A stretch of 64,000 bases of DNA from Salinicola socius. Its GTDB lineage: Bacteria > Pseudomonadota > Gammaproteobacteria > Pseudomonadales > Halomonadaceae. The translations under genes and the position numbers were made by a program. The stretch is taken from NCBI RefSeq assembly GCF_001937195.1, contig NZ_MSDO01000002.1, forward strand, positions 1 through 64,000. The letters run 5' to 3'. This document shows, piece by piece, positions 1-8,365 of the stretch (positions are counted from its first letter, which is position 1; every line of letters begins with the position of its first letter). Below the pieces are notes generated by a model. The model was not told the DNA's origin, searched no databases, and worked only from the letters and a program-made list of their open reading frames with translations.

Positions 1-1
1 C

Positions 2-1270
2 TCCGACAGCGGCGGCCGGGGCGAAGCGGCGCGGATGAAAGCCCCCTGGCTGCACATGGCCTCGCCCGCCGGCATCACCCTGAGCACCCCGGAATCGACC
101 CACCTGGCCCAGGGCCGCTCGCTGAGTATCTCCAGCGGCGAAGACGTCAACATCGCCACCGGCAAGCGCCTGGTCGCCTCGATCTCCGAGAAGCTCTCGC
201 TGTTCGTGCAGAAGGCGGGCATCAAGCTGTTCGCGGCGCGGGGCAAGGTGGAGATGCAAGCGCAGGATGGCGAGATGGCCTTTACCGCGGAGAAAGGCGT
301 CAAGGTGACTTCGACCGAGGGCCGCATCGAAATTCAGGCCGAGAACGGCATCCTGCTGCAGAGCGGCGGCGGCTATATCTTCATCGAAGGCGGCAACATC
401 GAAGTCCACTGCCCGGGTGCCGCGGATATCAAGGGGGCGCAGCACAACTTCGGCGGACCGAAAAGCATGCCCATGGCAGCATCCAAAATGGCGTCTCCAA
501 AAGATTTGGCTACATTTTCAGAACAGGTAAGAGGAATCGATCCTAAACCAATAGACCAAGTCTTGGCACAAATTGCGGATGTGGTCTATCGGCATGAGCC
601 TGTATCTCAGTGGCGTCCTCTCTCGGAAGATGATCTTTTGGCCGATGGCATACGTCCAGACTTACTGGAAGATGAGAGCACTGGGTTCCAGTCGTCAATA
701 TATACGGATGGAGATGGAAATTACGTTCTTGCGTTTGCCGGAACGGACTTCAGTGACTGGGGAGGCGACTGGAGACAGGGAAACCTTCCTCAGGGCGCTG
801 GCATGGCAGCTCCTCAATACGTACAAGCCAGGCAGTTATCAGAAATAGCCAAGACAGCTTATGGGGAAAACTTGGTTATCACGGGCCACTCCTTAGGCGG
901 TGGGCTTGCTTCAGCATCTGCCATCACTACGGACACTCCCGCGGTTACCTTCAACGCTGCAGGAATCCATAAGAACACAATCTCTAACCTACCCATCAGT
1001 TTCGACGAGGCAAGCCGCATTGCCAACGATGGCTTAATCCGAAGATATAATACGTCTGGCGAAATATTGACATGGGAGCAAGAAGAAGCCTTAGTCGACA
1101 GATGGCTACTGCCAGATGCATTAGGCAGAAAAATAACGCTGCCTGACCCTACTCCACTTTCAGGCTGGGAAAAGCATGACCCCATATCAGTAATGGGCAA
1201 TAGAATATCGGACCATTCCATGAACTCCGCCTTGGAATCATTTTCAAGAACACCCCCTTGGAGCGAGTAA
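2..1270 (+). CDS. VgrG C-terminal part fused to a class 3 lipase effector domain (5' end outside window)
   Basis: Type VI secretion spike protein carrying a C-terminal toxin. The frame is already open at base 2, so the gp27/gp5-like VgrG core lies outside the window. Counting from the first in-window Met at base 35, residues 1 to about 145 are the repetitive DUF2345 beta-helix extension. Residues from about 165 to 411 are an alpha/beta-hydrolase of the class 3 lipase type, with the nucleophile elbow GHSLGGG (Ser286) and an upstream FAGTD segment. Likely role, by analogy with Tle phospholipase effectors: membrane lipid hydrolysis in a rival cell. Base composition turns A+T-richer near 480, where the lipase part begins. 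The next gene, one base downstream, is the probable immunity gene. The substrate is unknown. Confidence 0.85.
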   Translation, partial: SDSGGRGEAARMKAPWLHMASPAGITLSTPESTHLAQGRSLSISSGEDVNIATGKRLVASISEKLSLFVQKAGIKLFAARGKVEMQAQDGEMAFTAEKGVKVTSTEGRIEIQAENGILLQSGGGYIFIEGGNIEVHCPGAADIKGAQHNFGGPKSMPMAASKMASPKDLATFSEQVRGIDPKPIDQVLAQIADVVYRHEPVSQWRPLSEDDLLADGIRPDLLEDESTGFQSSIYTDGDGNYVLAFAGTDFSDWGGDWRQGNLPQGAGMAAPQYVQARQLSEIAKTAYGENLVITGHSLGGGLASASAITTDTPAVTFNAAGIHKNTISNLPISFDEASRIANDGLIRRYNTSGEILTWEQEEALVDRWLLPDALGRKITLPDPTPLSGWEKHDPISVMGNRISDHSMNSALESFSRTPPWSE

Positions 1271-1271
1271 A

Positions 1272-1991
1272 ATGCGTCAGCTCTATTTCAAATATGCCAT
1301 ACTGGCACTTTTCATGGCCTCGGGTTGCACACCTTCGGATAGCGCGGAGAAAGGCGAAATGTTCACTGGAAAAATGGCCAAAGAGTTGGCGCAATCAATC
1401 AGCTCCGGCGATGAGAAAAGAACGAAAAAACTCATATCGGAAGGTGCCGAAGTTAACGCAATCGATCAAAAAGGAAGGACGCTTCTTTGGCTCGCCATGG
1501 CATCAAATAATCTAGACGATTTCAAAATACTTATTAAAAACGGCGCTGATCCAACGATTCCAAGCTCAAGCGGTGAAACTGTCATTCACACCGCAGCGCG
1601 ACTGGATACGACCAATTATCTCAAGGAGCTCATTGAGCATGGCGCTCCTGTCGACATCGAAAACAAAGGTGGAGCAACACCGCTTTTCAACGCGGTGGGA
1701 AATCCAGCAAAAAACTTTGAACTGCTAATCGATAATGGTGCCAATATAAACCACCAGGACATCGTTGGAGACACCCCTCTTTTCTTCGCCGCCGCCGCAG
1801 ACGATTATGATCGAATCATGAAGCTTCTACAGCTCGGCGCCAATCCAAAGCAAAAAAATAAAAGAGGTACGACTTTCCAAGCCCCTCTTGCAACAGGACC
1901 AAAAGAGGACTCGTACACCGAGGAGAGCCAAGAAAAGCGAGAGAAAATAAGGCAATGGCTCAAAAGCCAAGACATTCAGGTAGAGTTCTAG
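1272..1991 (+). CDS. Ankyrin-repeat lipoprotein, probable immunity protein of the VgrG-lipase
   Basis: 239 aa. The N-terminus is a lipoprotein signal with lipobox ASGC and modified Cys19, so the mature protein should be anchored in the periplasm. Residues of about 60-210 form at least four ankyrin repeats (motifs such as GRTLLWLA, GETVIHTAA, GATPLFNAV, GDTPLFFAA). The ATG lies one base after the effector stop, indicating translational coupling. A periplasmic binding protein directly after a secreted lipase fits the immunity role known for type VI lipase effectors, but the pairing is inferred from position. Like the lipase domain, the gene is A+T-rich compared with the chromosome around it. 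Confidence 0.75.
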   Translation: MRQLYFKYAILALFMASGCTPSDSAEKGEMFTGKMAKELAQSISSGDEKRTKKLISEGAEVNAIDQKGRTLLWLAMASNNLDDFKILIKNGADPTIPSSSGETVIHTAARLDTTNYLKELIEHGAPVDIENKGGATPLFNAVGNPAKNFELLIDNGANINHQDIVGDTPLFFAAAADDYDRIMKLLQLGANPKQKNKRGTTFQAPLATGPKEDSYTEESQEKREKIRQWLKSQDIQVEF

Positions 1992-2104
1992 GGTGTAGAA
2001 ACTATCTATTTAGTGGCAAGCAGATTGAGAAAGCACAAGTACGACATCGTCTTGGCGTGCTGCCTTGACGATGTGTCATCACGGATGGGCTAGCTCAATC
2101 CCCT

Positions 2105-2836
2105 TTGAGCCCCCGTTATTCCGGGGAGTTAGCAGTCGCCCGACCTGCTCGTCCAGGATCTGCTAGCGTTGATCGAGAAGCCGGCAAGGAAGTCCTGACC
2201 ACGGCGATGGACTACAATCTTGCGATCACGCGAGAGGCGCTCACCGCGGTCGGTGTACTGAACGACACGGCCTCAAAAAGCGACAGCGACACTCGTTCGC
2301 GACCGGTCGCGGGTGAGGTCAGCGATACCGACACCAACGAAGACTGCAACGACTGCGAGCCCCGAAAAAGGGGAAGCACGTTCGTCGCAGGCCGGCGATT
2401 CGAGACGGGGGACGGGCGTTGGCCCGAATACCAGCTGAAGATCGCCAATATGGGCGGCGGACCGACCTTTGCTATCGTGGGGCCCAACCGGATCGAGGAG
2501 TGGCGATTCAGCGGCGTCGATTTCGATGGATTCTGGTCAGCCAGTTGCACGTTGGTCGAGGCCAAGTATGGCTATCGGCAGTTTCTGGAGCAGGATCTGG
2601 ATGGGGGGTGGGGGCCGCGAGAAATTGTCAATAGCCGTGGACAGCGGTTGGATTTCATGTCGAAGACGTTTGACAAATTTACAAGCCAGGCTGATCGACA
2701 GCACAAAACAATAGAAAGCAATATGCCTCCTGCCAGCCTGATTTGGTATTTTTCGGATGAAGTGGTTCGAAACTATGTCAGGCGAGCTTTTGAACTGAGA
2801 GGGGTTCCGGCCCCCTGCATTCACGAGCCTTTTTAA
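2105..2836 (+). CDS. Tox-REase-5 nuclease toxin, probably an orphan effector C-terminus
   Basis: 243 aa from a TTG start. The C-terminal half matches the Tox-REase-5 restriction-endonuclease-fold toxin family: GVDFDGFW at 137-144 supplies Asp139/Asp141, and VEAKYGY at 151-157 supplies the E-x-K pair (Glu152, Lys154). A C-x-x-C pair (Cys81, Cys84) precedes it. No PAAR, VgrG or membrane segment is visible, although relatives such as TseT are secreted by type VI systems. The TTG sits inside a small hairpin (arms 2093-2098 and 2105-2110) without a good ribosome site. ATG at 2207 (209 aa) is an alternative, and the gene may be a 5'-truncated cassette. An immunity candidate follows 24 bases downstream. 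Confidence 0.75.
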   Translation: MSPRYSGELAVARPARPGSASVDREAGKEVLTTAMDYNLAITREALTAVGVLNDTASKSDSDTRSRPVAGEVSDTDTNEDCNDCEPRKRGSTFVAGRRFETGDGRWPEYQLKIANMGGGPTFAIVGPNRIEEWRFSGVDFDGFWSASCTLVEAKYGYRQFLEQDLDGGWGPREIVNSRGQRLDFMSKTFDKFTSQADRQHKTIESNMPPASLIWYFSDEVVRNYVRRAFELRGVPAPCIHEPF

Positions 2837-2860
2837 ACAGGAATGAGCGAGTAGAGCATT

Positions 2861-3577
2861 ATGAGCTACAAGGGAATGACGCTGCGCTTTTTCATAGAAC
2901 CACCAGAGAAAGTGATGGCGGCGGAAGATGTCTATGATCAATGGATCAGCATGCTTGATGCGATCAGCCAGGAAGACCCGGTGTTCAGCCATTGGCGCTA
3001 TGCCTATGGTGAGCAAGGTATATCTATTGACGTCCATGAAAAAACTCGGGTCGTCAAGGATGCCATCAAGTCGGTGAGAGAGTTTGAACGCGGTTATAAC
3101 GGAATGGGCTTGATGTCATTTGCATGTCGAGGCAACTTTAGCGTCGAGGAAAGGAAATATCACTACACTGAGAATGGCTTTTCTTGGGGCGGAAATCGTC
3201 GAGGAATTTTTTCGCTGCGAAATACTCGACTCAAACAGACCGCCTGGCCGAATTACTGGCAGGTCTTTGCCAATTGCCTGCGACAATTGGCCAACGTAAT
3301 TCCGCCCCGCTGGGCTAATGCTGCTCCATTCGCCTATTACGACTTGGCAGCATTCCCACATCGCGAGTGGGTCGGCTGGATGGCACTGGTGCCGGACGTC
3401 GACTTGAGCAACGAGATGCCCTTCGTCGCCCTGGCCGAGTATCTACCCGATATCGGCACCCTGATCGTGACCACCAAAGAGCCGTTCGACCCCGAGAATG
3501 AAGAGCATATAAAACTAGCCCGGGCGACCGAGGTGTTTCTGGCCGATAGAGGGCTGTTGCCAGAACGAGGAATTTGA
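2861..3577 (+). CDS. Imm52-like immunity protein for the adjacent nuclease toxin
   Basis: 238 aa, soluble, no signal peptide, rich in aromatic residues. It resembles the Imm52 family that accompanies Tox-REase-5 toxins in polymorphic-toxin and type VI loci (the TsiT type), as judged by overall sequence character and position rather than a signature motif. The ATG at 2861 lies 24 bases after the toxin stop. The expected function is to bind and neutralise the nuclease in the cytoplasm. The C-terminal half is G+C-richer than the N-terminal half, which may reflect a mosaic origin. Confidence 0.65.
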   Translation: MSYKGMTLRFFIEPPEKVMAAEDVYDQWISMLDAISQEDPVFSHWRYAYGEQGISIDVHEKTRVVKDAIKSVREFERGYNGMGLMSFACRGNFSVEERKYHYTENGFSWGGNRRGIFSLRNTRLKQTAWPNYWQVFANCLRQLANVIPPRWANAAPFAYYDLAAFPHREWVGWMALVPDVDLSNEMPFVALAEYLPDIGTLIVTTKEPFDPENEEHIKLARATEVFLADRGLLPERGI

Positions 3578-3704
3578 TCGGTTTTTAGGCGAGCAACCCC
3601 CTCTGCCCTGTCCGAGGGCGTCCAAACCCCTTGGTTTCGTAGACATCTTCAGGCCTTATGCTGAAGGCGCCATGCAGTTGGCGTGGCGCCTCTACCGACT
3701 CCTT

Positions 3705-5195
3705 TCAGACGGATTTGCTTCCGAGCGCGCTGGCCGGATCTTCATCCAGCTCCATGCGCTCGCGTTCGTCGTCGATGATCTTGAGCGCCTGCTCCGGAGT
3801 CACTTTGGAGGCCGGCGTGACCAGGCTGACGACGACGCCAACGACCAGCGCGACCAGTACCGCCGGAATGCTGGGGTTGCCCCAGAAGGCCGTCCAGCTG
3901 TCCACGTTGATCACTGCCAGCGACGTCGCTGACGCGGCGATCAGGGTGGCGATGGCGCCCTGCCAGTTGTAGCGCGGCCAGAAACGCCCCAGTACGCCAC
4001 ACACGAACATGCCGGCCATGACGGTCGCGATCATGCTGGTGATATAGCTGATCACGTTGTTGGAGGTCAGCGCGAACAGCAGCGCCAGGCCGATGGTAGC
4101 GACCAGCGCCAGCCGCGACAGCCCGACGACCTTGCGGGCCGACGGGGTGTGACCGGTGAACAGCACGTAGACATCGCGCAGCAGAATGGAAACGCCAGCG
4201 ATGGCATCCGAACTCGCGCTGGACATGGTCGCCGACAGCCCCGCGACCAGCAGCAGCAGGCCGAGCCACAGCGGCAGGATCTCGGTGGCCAGGAACGGGA
4301 AGGCGAAGTTGCTGTTGTCGAGACCGGGATTCAGCGCATGGGTCGCCATGCCGATGATCGCCGGAATGATCGAGAAGAACAGATAGAGAACGCCGGTGAT
4401 GATGAACGACTTGCGCACCGAGCCGACCGAATTGCCGGAGTAGATCCGCTGGCGGTAGGAGGGCGTTGCCAGCACGCCGACGGCGATGACGGCGGCAAGG
4501 GAGATGGCCGGTACTACCCCGATCTTGTCGACACCCAGGAAGCTGGTGGAGGCGATGTCCATGTTGGTGCCGAGACCGGAGAAGCCGCCGACCTCGACCA
4601 GCGCGATGATCGCCATCGCAATGAAGCCGACGAACAGGATCACTGCCTGCACGGTATCGGTCCAGATCACCGCCATGTAGCCGCCGATCACGCAGTAGAT
4701 GCCGAAGCCCAGCGCCACCAGAATGCGAGCGGTGGTCAGATCGATACCCGCCATCCACGACAGATAGAGCCCGCCGCCGAGGATATGCGCGCCCAGCCAG
4801 CCGATACAGGCGATATAGATCAGCACGGCGACGATATTGCGCACCCAACGGTTGGCGCCGACGTAGTAGGAAAGCTCTTCGCTCATGGTCATGAAGCGGA
4901 AGCGGCGTACCGGCGCGAACCACAACGCCAGCAGGATCACGCCGATGGAACCGCCGATACCGTAGAGCGCGCCGGCCCAGCCGTTGGCGTAGCCAAAACC
5001 GACGGCGCCCATGCTGGAACCGGTACCGACCATGGTTGCCACCGTGGTGCCGATGGTCAGAAAGATCGGGACGCTACGCCCGCCGAGCAGGAAATCGTCG
5101 CCGCTGCCGCGGCTGTTGCGAGAGACCCACCACCCGAACGCGATCATGATGATCACGTAGGCGATGAAGGTCCCGAGGAAAACGTGACTGTTCAT
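3705..5195 (-). CDS. Sodium:solute symporter (SSS family)
   Basis: 496 aa integral membrane protein with about 13 hydrophobic segments along the whole length. It belongs to the SSS superfamily (PutP/SglT-like): N-terminal DDFLLGGRSVP, then GTTVATMVGTGSSMGAVGFGY in the substrate/sodium region. An AGAGG ribosome site precedes ATG 5195. It lies downstream of the RpiR regulator, deacylase and RidA genes on the same strand, separated from ridA by about 200 bases. Its substrate is therefore probably an N-acyl-D-amino acid or a free amino acid, but this is inferred only from neighbours. Confidence 0.85.
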   Translation of the reverse strand: MNSHVFLGTFIAYVIIMIAFGWWVSRNSRGSGDDFLLGGRSVPIFLTIGTTVATMVGTGSSMGAVGFGYANGWAGALYGIGGSIGVILLALWFAPVRRFRFMTMSEELSYYVGANRWVRNIVAVLIYIACIGWLGAHILGGGLYLSWMAGIDLTTARILVALGFGIYCVIGGYMAVIWTDTVQAVILFVGFIAMAIIALVEVGGFSGLGTNMDIASTSFLGVDKIGVVPAISLAAVIAVGVLATPSYRQRIYSGNSVGSVRKSFIITGVLYLFFSIIPAIIGMATHALNPGLDNSNFAFPFLATEILPLWLGLLLLVAGLSATMSSASSDAIAGVSILLRDVYVLFTGHTPSARKVVGLSRLALVATIGLALLFALTSNNVISYITSMIATVMAGMFVCGVLGRFWPRYNWQGAIATLIAASATSLAVINVDSWTAFWGNPSIPAVLVALVVGVVVSLVTPASKVTPEQALKIIDDERERMELDEDPASALGSKSV

Positions 5196-5398
5196 AACGA
5201 CCTCTTATAATTGTCGTTCCGGTCGTTGCCGCGACCGGAGCAGTGTGGAATGTCATGGTCCATGGGGTTTTTCACTGCGGTCGCGCCCTTGCCGGGGGCG
5301 CGGCCACCTTTCTTTCTCACGCCTTTTCCGGCGTCTGCTTCTTTTCTGCGAGAGTGTCAGTGAATCGGCGCTACATCGAAGCGCTGCAAGCTTCGAAA

Positions 5399-5791
5399 CT
5401 AGGCGCGATCGGCTCGATAGCACTTGATGTCCACTTCCACCTTGCAGTCGACGACGAGATCCTGAACGCTGCAGATCCGCGCTGGCGGGTGATCGCCGAA
5501 CACTTCCTTGAACACCTTGTTGAACGAGCTGAAATAGCGCGCGTCGGTGAGCACGGCAGTGACATGGACCACGTCTTCCACGCCGTAGCCGGCTTCGTCG
5601 GCGATCTTCAGGCAGTTGGCGAAGGCCAGCCGCGACTGCTCGACGATGCTGCCTTCGACGACTTCGCCGTCGGTCATCGGGGTCTGGCCGGAGACGAACA
5701 GCCAGCCGGCCGCTTCGGTGGCGCGGGCGAAGGGCAGTTTCTGGCCACCGGTGCCGACGCCGCCTTCGACGCCATAACGTTTGATGCTCAT
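5399..5791 (-). CDS. RidA-family enamine/imine deaminase
   Basis: 130 aa, the normal RidA (YjgF/YER057c/UK114) length. Family features include LFVSGQTPM near the N-terminus, the DVVHVTAVLTD segment and the late Arg in PPARICSVQDL, where active RidA has its substrate-binding Arg. The ATG at 5791 has a strong AGGAGA ribosome site; longer versions of this frame are shadows of the deacylase gene. RidA hydrolyses reactive 2-aminoacrylate and related imines made by PLP-dependent dehydratases. Here it sits next to a divergent D-serine-dehydratase-like gene, a fitting chemical partner. Confidence 0.9.
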   Translation of the reverse strand: MSIKRYGVEGGVGTGGQKLPFARATEAAGWLFVSGQTPMTDGEVVEGSIVEQSRLAFANCLKIADEAGYGVEDVVHVTAVLTDARYFSSFNKVFKEVFGDHPPARICSVQDLVVDCKVEVDIKCYRADRA

Positions 5792-5843
5792 ACGATTGTC
5801 TCCTGGGTTGTCTCGATGATCGGATGGGTAACGCGAGTGAAAA

Positions 5844-7313
5844 TCATGAGGTCGTACGGGAAGGCCGGGCCGACAGCCGGACCTGACGCCGCAGCAGTCG
5901 TCCGGCCCGGCGTTCGCTGGCCTCGCCCTGGCGATAGCTGACCACGCCGTTGACGACGACCAGCTCGATGCCGCCGGCCCTGGCGATCGGCGCGGTATAG
6001 GTCGCGGTGTCTTCGAGCGTGTCGAGATCGAACAGCACCAGATCGGCGAAGGCGCCGACGCGGATCTCGCCACGGTCGGTGAGACCAAAGTTGGCGGCGG
6101 ACAGGCCGGTCATCTTGCGCACCGCCTCGGTCAGCGGCAGCAGTTTCAGGTCGCGGCTGTAGTGGGCGAGTACCCGCGGGAACGCGCCCCACAGCCGCGG
6201 GTGCGGATGCGGATCGTTGGGCAGGCCGTCGGAGCCGACCATCGACAACGGATGCGACAGCACCTGGCGCATGTCCGCCTCGCTCATGTTGTGATAGACC
6301 GCGCCGGCAGGCTGCAGACGCCGGGCCGCGTCCATCAGCGACAGCTCCCACTGTTCGGCGATCGCCTTCAGCGGCTGGCGAGCCATCTCCGGATGCGGGT
6401 CGGACCAGGTGATGAAAATGTCGATCTCGTCGGTGACCTGACCCAGATCCAGCGTCGAGGAGCCGGCGGTGTAGGGGTAACAGTCGCAGTGCACGCCGTG
6501 GGAAAGCGCGGCGTCGTCGAGCTTGGCCAGCGCCTTGGGCGCGTTGCCCCAGTTGCCGGCACCGGCGCACTTGAGATGCGAGATCACCAGCGGTGCCTGA
6601 CCGTGCCTGGCGGTGGCGAAGGCCTCGTCCATCGCCTCGGGGAGGCCCGCGAACTCATCGCGCAGATGCGTAGTATAGACGCCGCCGGCGCGGCCGACAG
6701 CCTCGACCAGCGTATTCATCTCGGCCGTGGGCGCGTAATAGGCGTTGCGGTAGGCGAGTCCGGAACTCATCCCCACGGCGCCCTCGGCCAGCGCAATTTC
6801 CAGCTGTTCGCGCATGGCGGCAATTTCATCGTCGCTGGCGGCCCGGTCGAAGCGATCCATGACCTGGCTACGCAGGCTGGTATGACCGATCAGCGCCGCC
6901 ACGTTGACGCTGGGTCGCGCCTGCTCGATCGCCTCGGCGTAGGCGGCGAAAGTCGGGTAGCGGAAATCCTCCGCGCGGCCGAGCAGGTTCATCGGGTCCG
7001 GCACCTCGTCGGCCAGCTTCACCGGGCTGGCGCTGATGCCGCAGTTGCCGACCACCACGGTGGTGACGCCCTGGGACAGCTTGGGCAGCATTTGGGGAGT
7101 GCGGATGACGTTGGTGTCGTCATGGGTGTGCACGTCGATGAAGCCGGGGGTGAGAATCAGTCCCTCGGCATCGATGACTTTTTCCGCCTCCTCGTCGTCC
7201 AGATCACCGATGGCGACGATCCGGTCGCCGTCGATCGCGATGTCGGCGGTGAAAGGCTCGCGTCCGCTGCCGTCGATGATGCTGGCGCGGCGAATCAACA
7301 AATCGTGAGGCAT
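5844..7313 (-). CDS. N-acyl-D-amino-acid deacylase (D-aminoacylase family amidohydrolase)
   Basis: 489 aa, cytosolic metal-dependent amidohydrolase that releases D-amino acids from N-acyl-D-amino acids. The metal site begins with FIDVHTHDD (His62, His64), followed by VVVGNCGISASP, whose Cys bridges the metals in known D-aminoacylases. The late GSDGLPND-PHPR segment carries the catalytic Asp. Start chosen at ATG 7313 (protein begins MPHDLLIRR), with GGGAG upstream; the frame stays open further upstream but there overlaps the regulator gene. It lies 16 bases after the RpiR gene stop, so both are probably co-transcribed with the ridA gene downstream. Confidence 0.9.
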   Translation of the reverse strand: MPHDLLIRRASIIDGSGREPFTADIAIDGDRIVAIGDLDDEEAEKVIDAEGLILTPGFIDVHTHDDTNVIRTPQMLPKLSQGVTTVVVGNCGISASPVKLADEVPDPMNLLGRAEDFRYPTFAAYAEAIEQARPSVNVAALIGHTSLRSQVMDRFDRAASDDEIAAMREQLEIALAEGAVGMSSGLAYRNAYYAPTAEMNTLVEAVGRAGGVYTTHLRDEFAGLPEAMDEAFATARHGQAPLVISHLKCAGAGNWGNAPKALAKLDDAALSHGVHCDCYPYTAGSSTLDLGQVTDEIDIFITWSDPHPEMARQPLKAIAEQWELSLMDAARRLQPAGAVYHNMSEADMRQVLSHPLSMVGSDGLPNDPHPHPRLWGAFPRVLAHYSRDLKLLPLTEAVRKMTGLSAANFGLTDRGEIRVGAFADLVLFDLDTLEDTATYTAPIARAGGIELVVVNGVVSYRQGEASERRAGRLLRRQVRLSARPSRTTS

Positions 7314-7329
7314 GGAGGCTCCCGGGTTC

Positions 7330-8226
7330 TCAATCCCCCAGCGGCTGGCGATTGTCGCCGCCGCGGTGGGCATCGAGGGTGATCTTGAGTCGTCGCAGCT
7401 TGTCGCGAGTGCGCGCGCGATGGCGTAGCGCCAGTCCAAGCGCCAGCATGTCGATGGCGGCCATCATGGCGTAGCGCGACGACGACGGAAAATAGATGTA
7501 GTCGGTCTCTCGAGCCGCCAACGGCAACGTGATAGTGGCGACCTTGGCCAGCGGCGAACCGGCCGCGGTGATGGCCAGTACCCGAGCACCGTACTGGCGT
7601 GCCAGCTCGGCGGCATCATTGATCTCCGGCGTGTAGCCGGTGACCGAAAGCGCCACCACGACGTCGTCGGGCTCCAGGGTCGAGGCGACCATGCGCGGCA
7701 AGAGCGCTTGCGGATAGGCGCTGATTGCATAACCGAGACGAACCAGCCGGAACTGCATCTCCTGCGCCATCACCGTCGAGCCGCCGCCAGCGCCGAACAC
7801 CAGAATCTGGCGGGCGTCGTCGAGCATCGCCACCGCGCCCTCGACGTCCGCCTGCTCCATCAGCGTGCGATTGAGCGCCAGGGTCTGGGCGGCAGTGTCG
7901 TAGATCACCCCCAGGCCGTCGTCCTCGCTGGCTTCCTGGATGAAACGGCGACCGGCAGCCAGCGCCCGGGTCAGGCGCGTCTTCAGATCGCGCACGTTGC
8001 GGCACTCCACCGCGCGGGCGAAGCGGGTCACCGTGGCATCGCTGACCTCGGCGCGCCTGGCAATCTCGCCGATGCTCGCCTCGGCGACGAAGTCGATATC
8101 GTCGAAGATCAGATTGGCGACCTTCTTCTCCGCCTCCCGCAGACTGGGCAGGCAAGCGGTGATATGCGACAGGATGTCGATTTCCTGGGTCACGGAGGGC
8201 TCGATATTCGATGAATGGTTTGGCAA
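7330..8226 (-). CDS. RpiR-family transcriptional regulator (HTH + SIS)
   Basis: 298 aa. The N-terminal HTH_6 domain contains SIGEIARRAEVSDATVTRFARA (about residues 50-73); a SIS sugar-phosphate-type binding domain occupies about 120-255 (VFGAGGGSTVMAQ, ALSVTGYTPE). The longest start is TTG 8226; a GTG twelve codons in could be the true start. It is the first gene of the D-amino-acid operon and divergent from the deaminase gene, so it probably controls both directions from the palindromic region at 8226-8263. The effector molecule is unknown. Confidence 0.85.
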   Translation of the reverse strand: MPNHSSNIEPSVTQEIDILSHITACLPSLREAEKKVANLIFDDIDFVAEASIGEIARRAEVSDATVTRFARAVECRNVRDLKTRLTRALAAGRRFIQEASEDDGLGVIYDTAAQTLALNRTLMEQADVEGAVAMLDDARQILVFGAGGGSTVMAQEMQFRLVRLGYAISAYPQALLPRMVASTLEPDDVVVALSVTGYTPEINDAAELARQYGARVLAITAAGSPLAKVATITLPLAARETDYIYFPSSSRYAMMAAIDMLALGLALRHRARTRDKLRRLKITLDAHRGGDNRQPLGD

Positions 8227-8263
8227 TGTTAATAACTAACATATTTTTATTTTATGTGTTAGT
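8226..8263. promoter_or_regulatory. Candidate RpiR operator in the divergent intergenic region
   Basis: Two overlapping inverted repeats in an A+T-rich tract: ATGTTA-N5-TAACAT at 8226-8242 and ACTAACA-N15-TGTTAGT at 8235-8263. Both use the half-site TAACA/TGTTA. The first overlaps the TTG start of the RpiR gene, as expected for autorepression. Binding by this RpiR protein is an inference from position. Confidence 0.5.
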
Positions 8264-8365
8264 AAATACCTAATTTGTCCGGTCCGATGACGAACTCGGC
8301 CAATGTCCTTATCCCCATGTATCGATACCGACATCACAATGACAATTTTCGATAGGAGAACACCC

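Noticed and set aside
3666-3690. Terminator between the Imm52 gene and the symporter
   Set aside because: AGGCGCCA/TGGCGCCT is a real dyad but has no T-run on either strand, so it is not called.
4149-5210. 353-codon plus-strand frame over the sodium symporter gene
   Set aside because: Translation is dominated by Asp, His, Arg and Gln with no domain; the membrane protein on the minus strand explains the frame.
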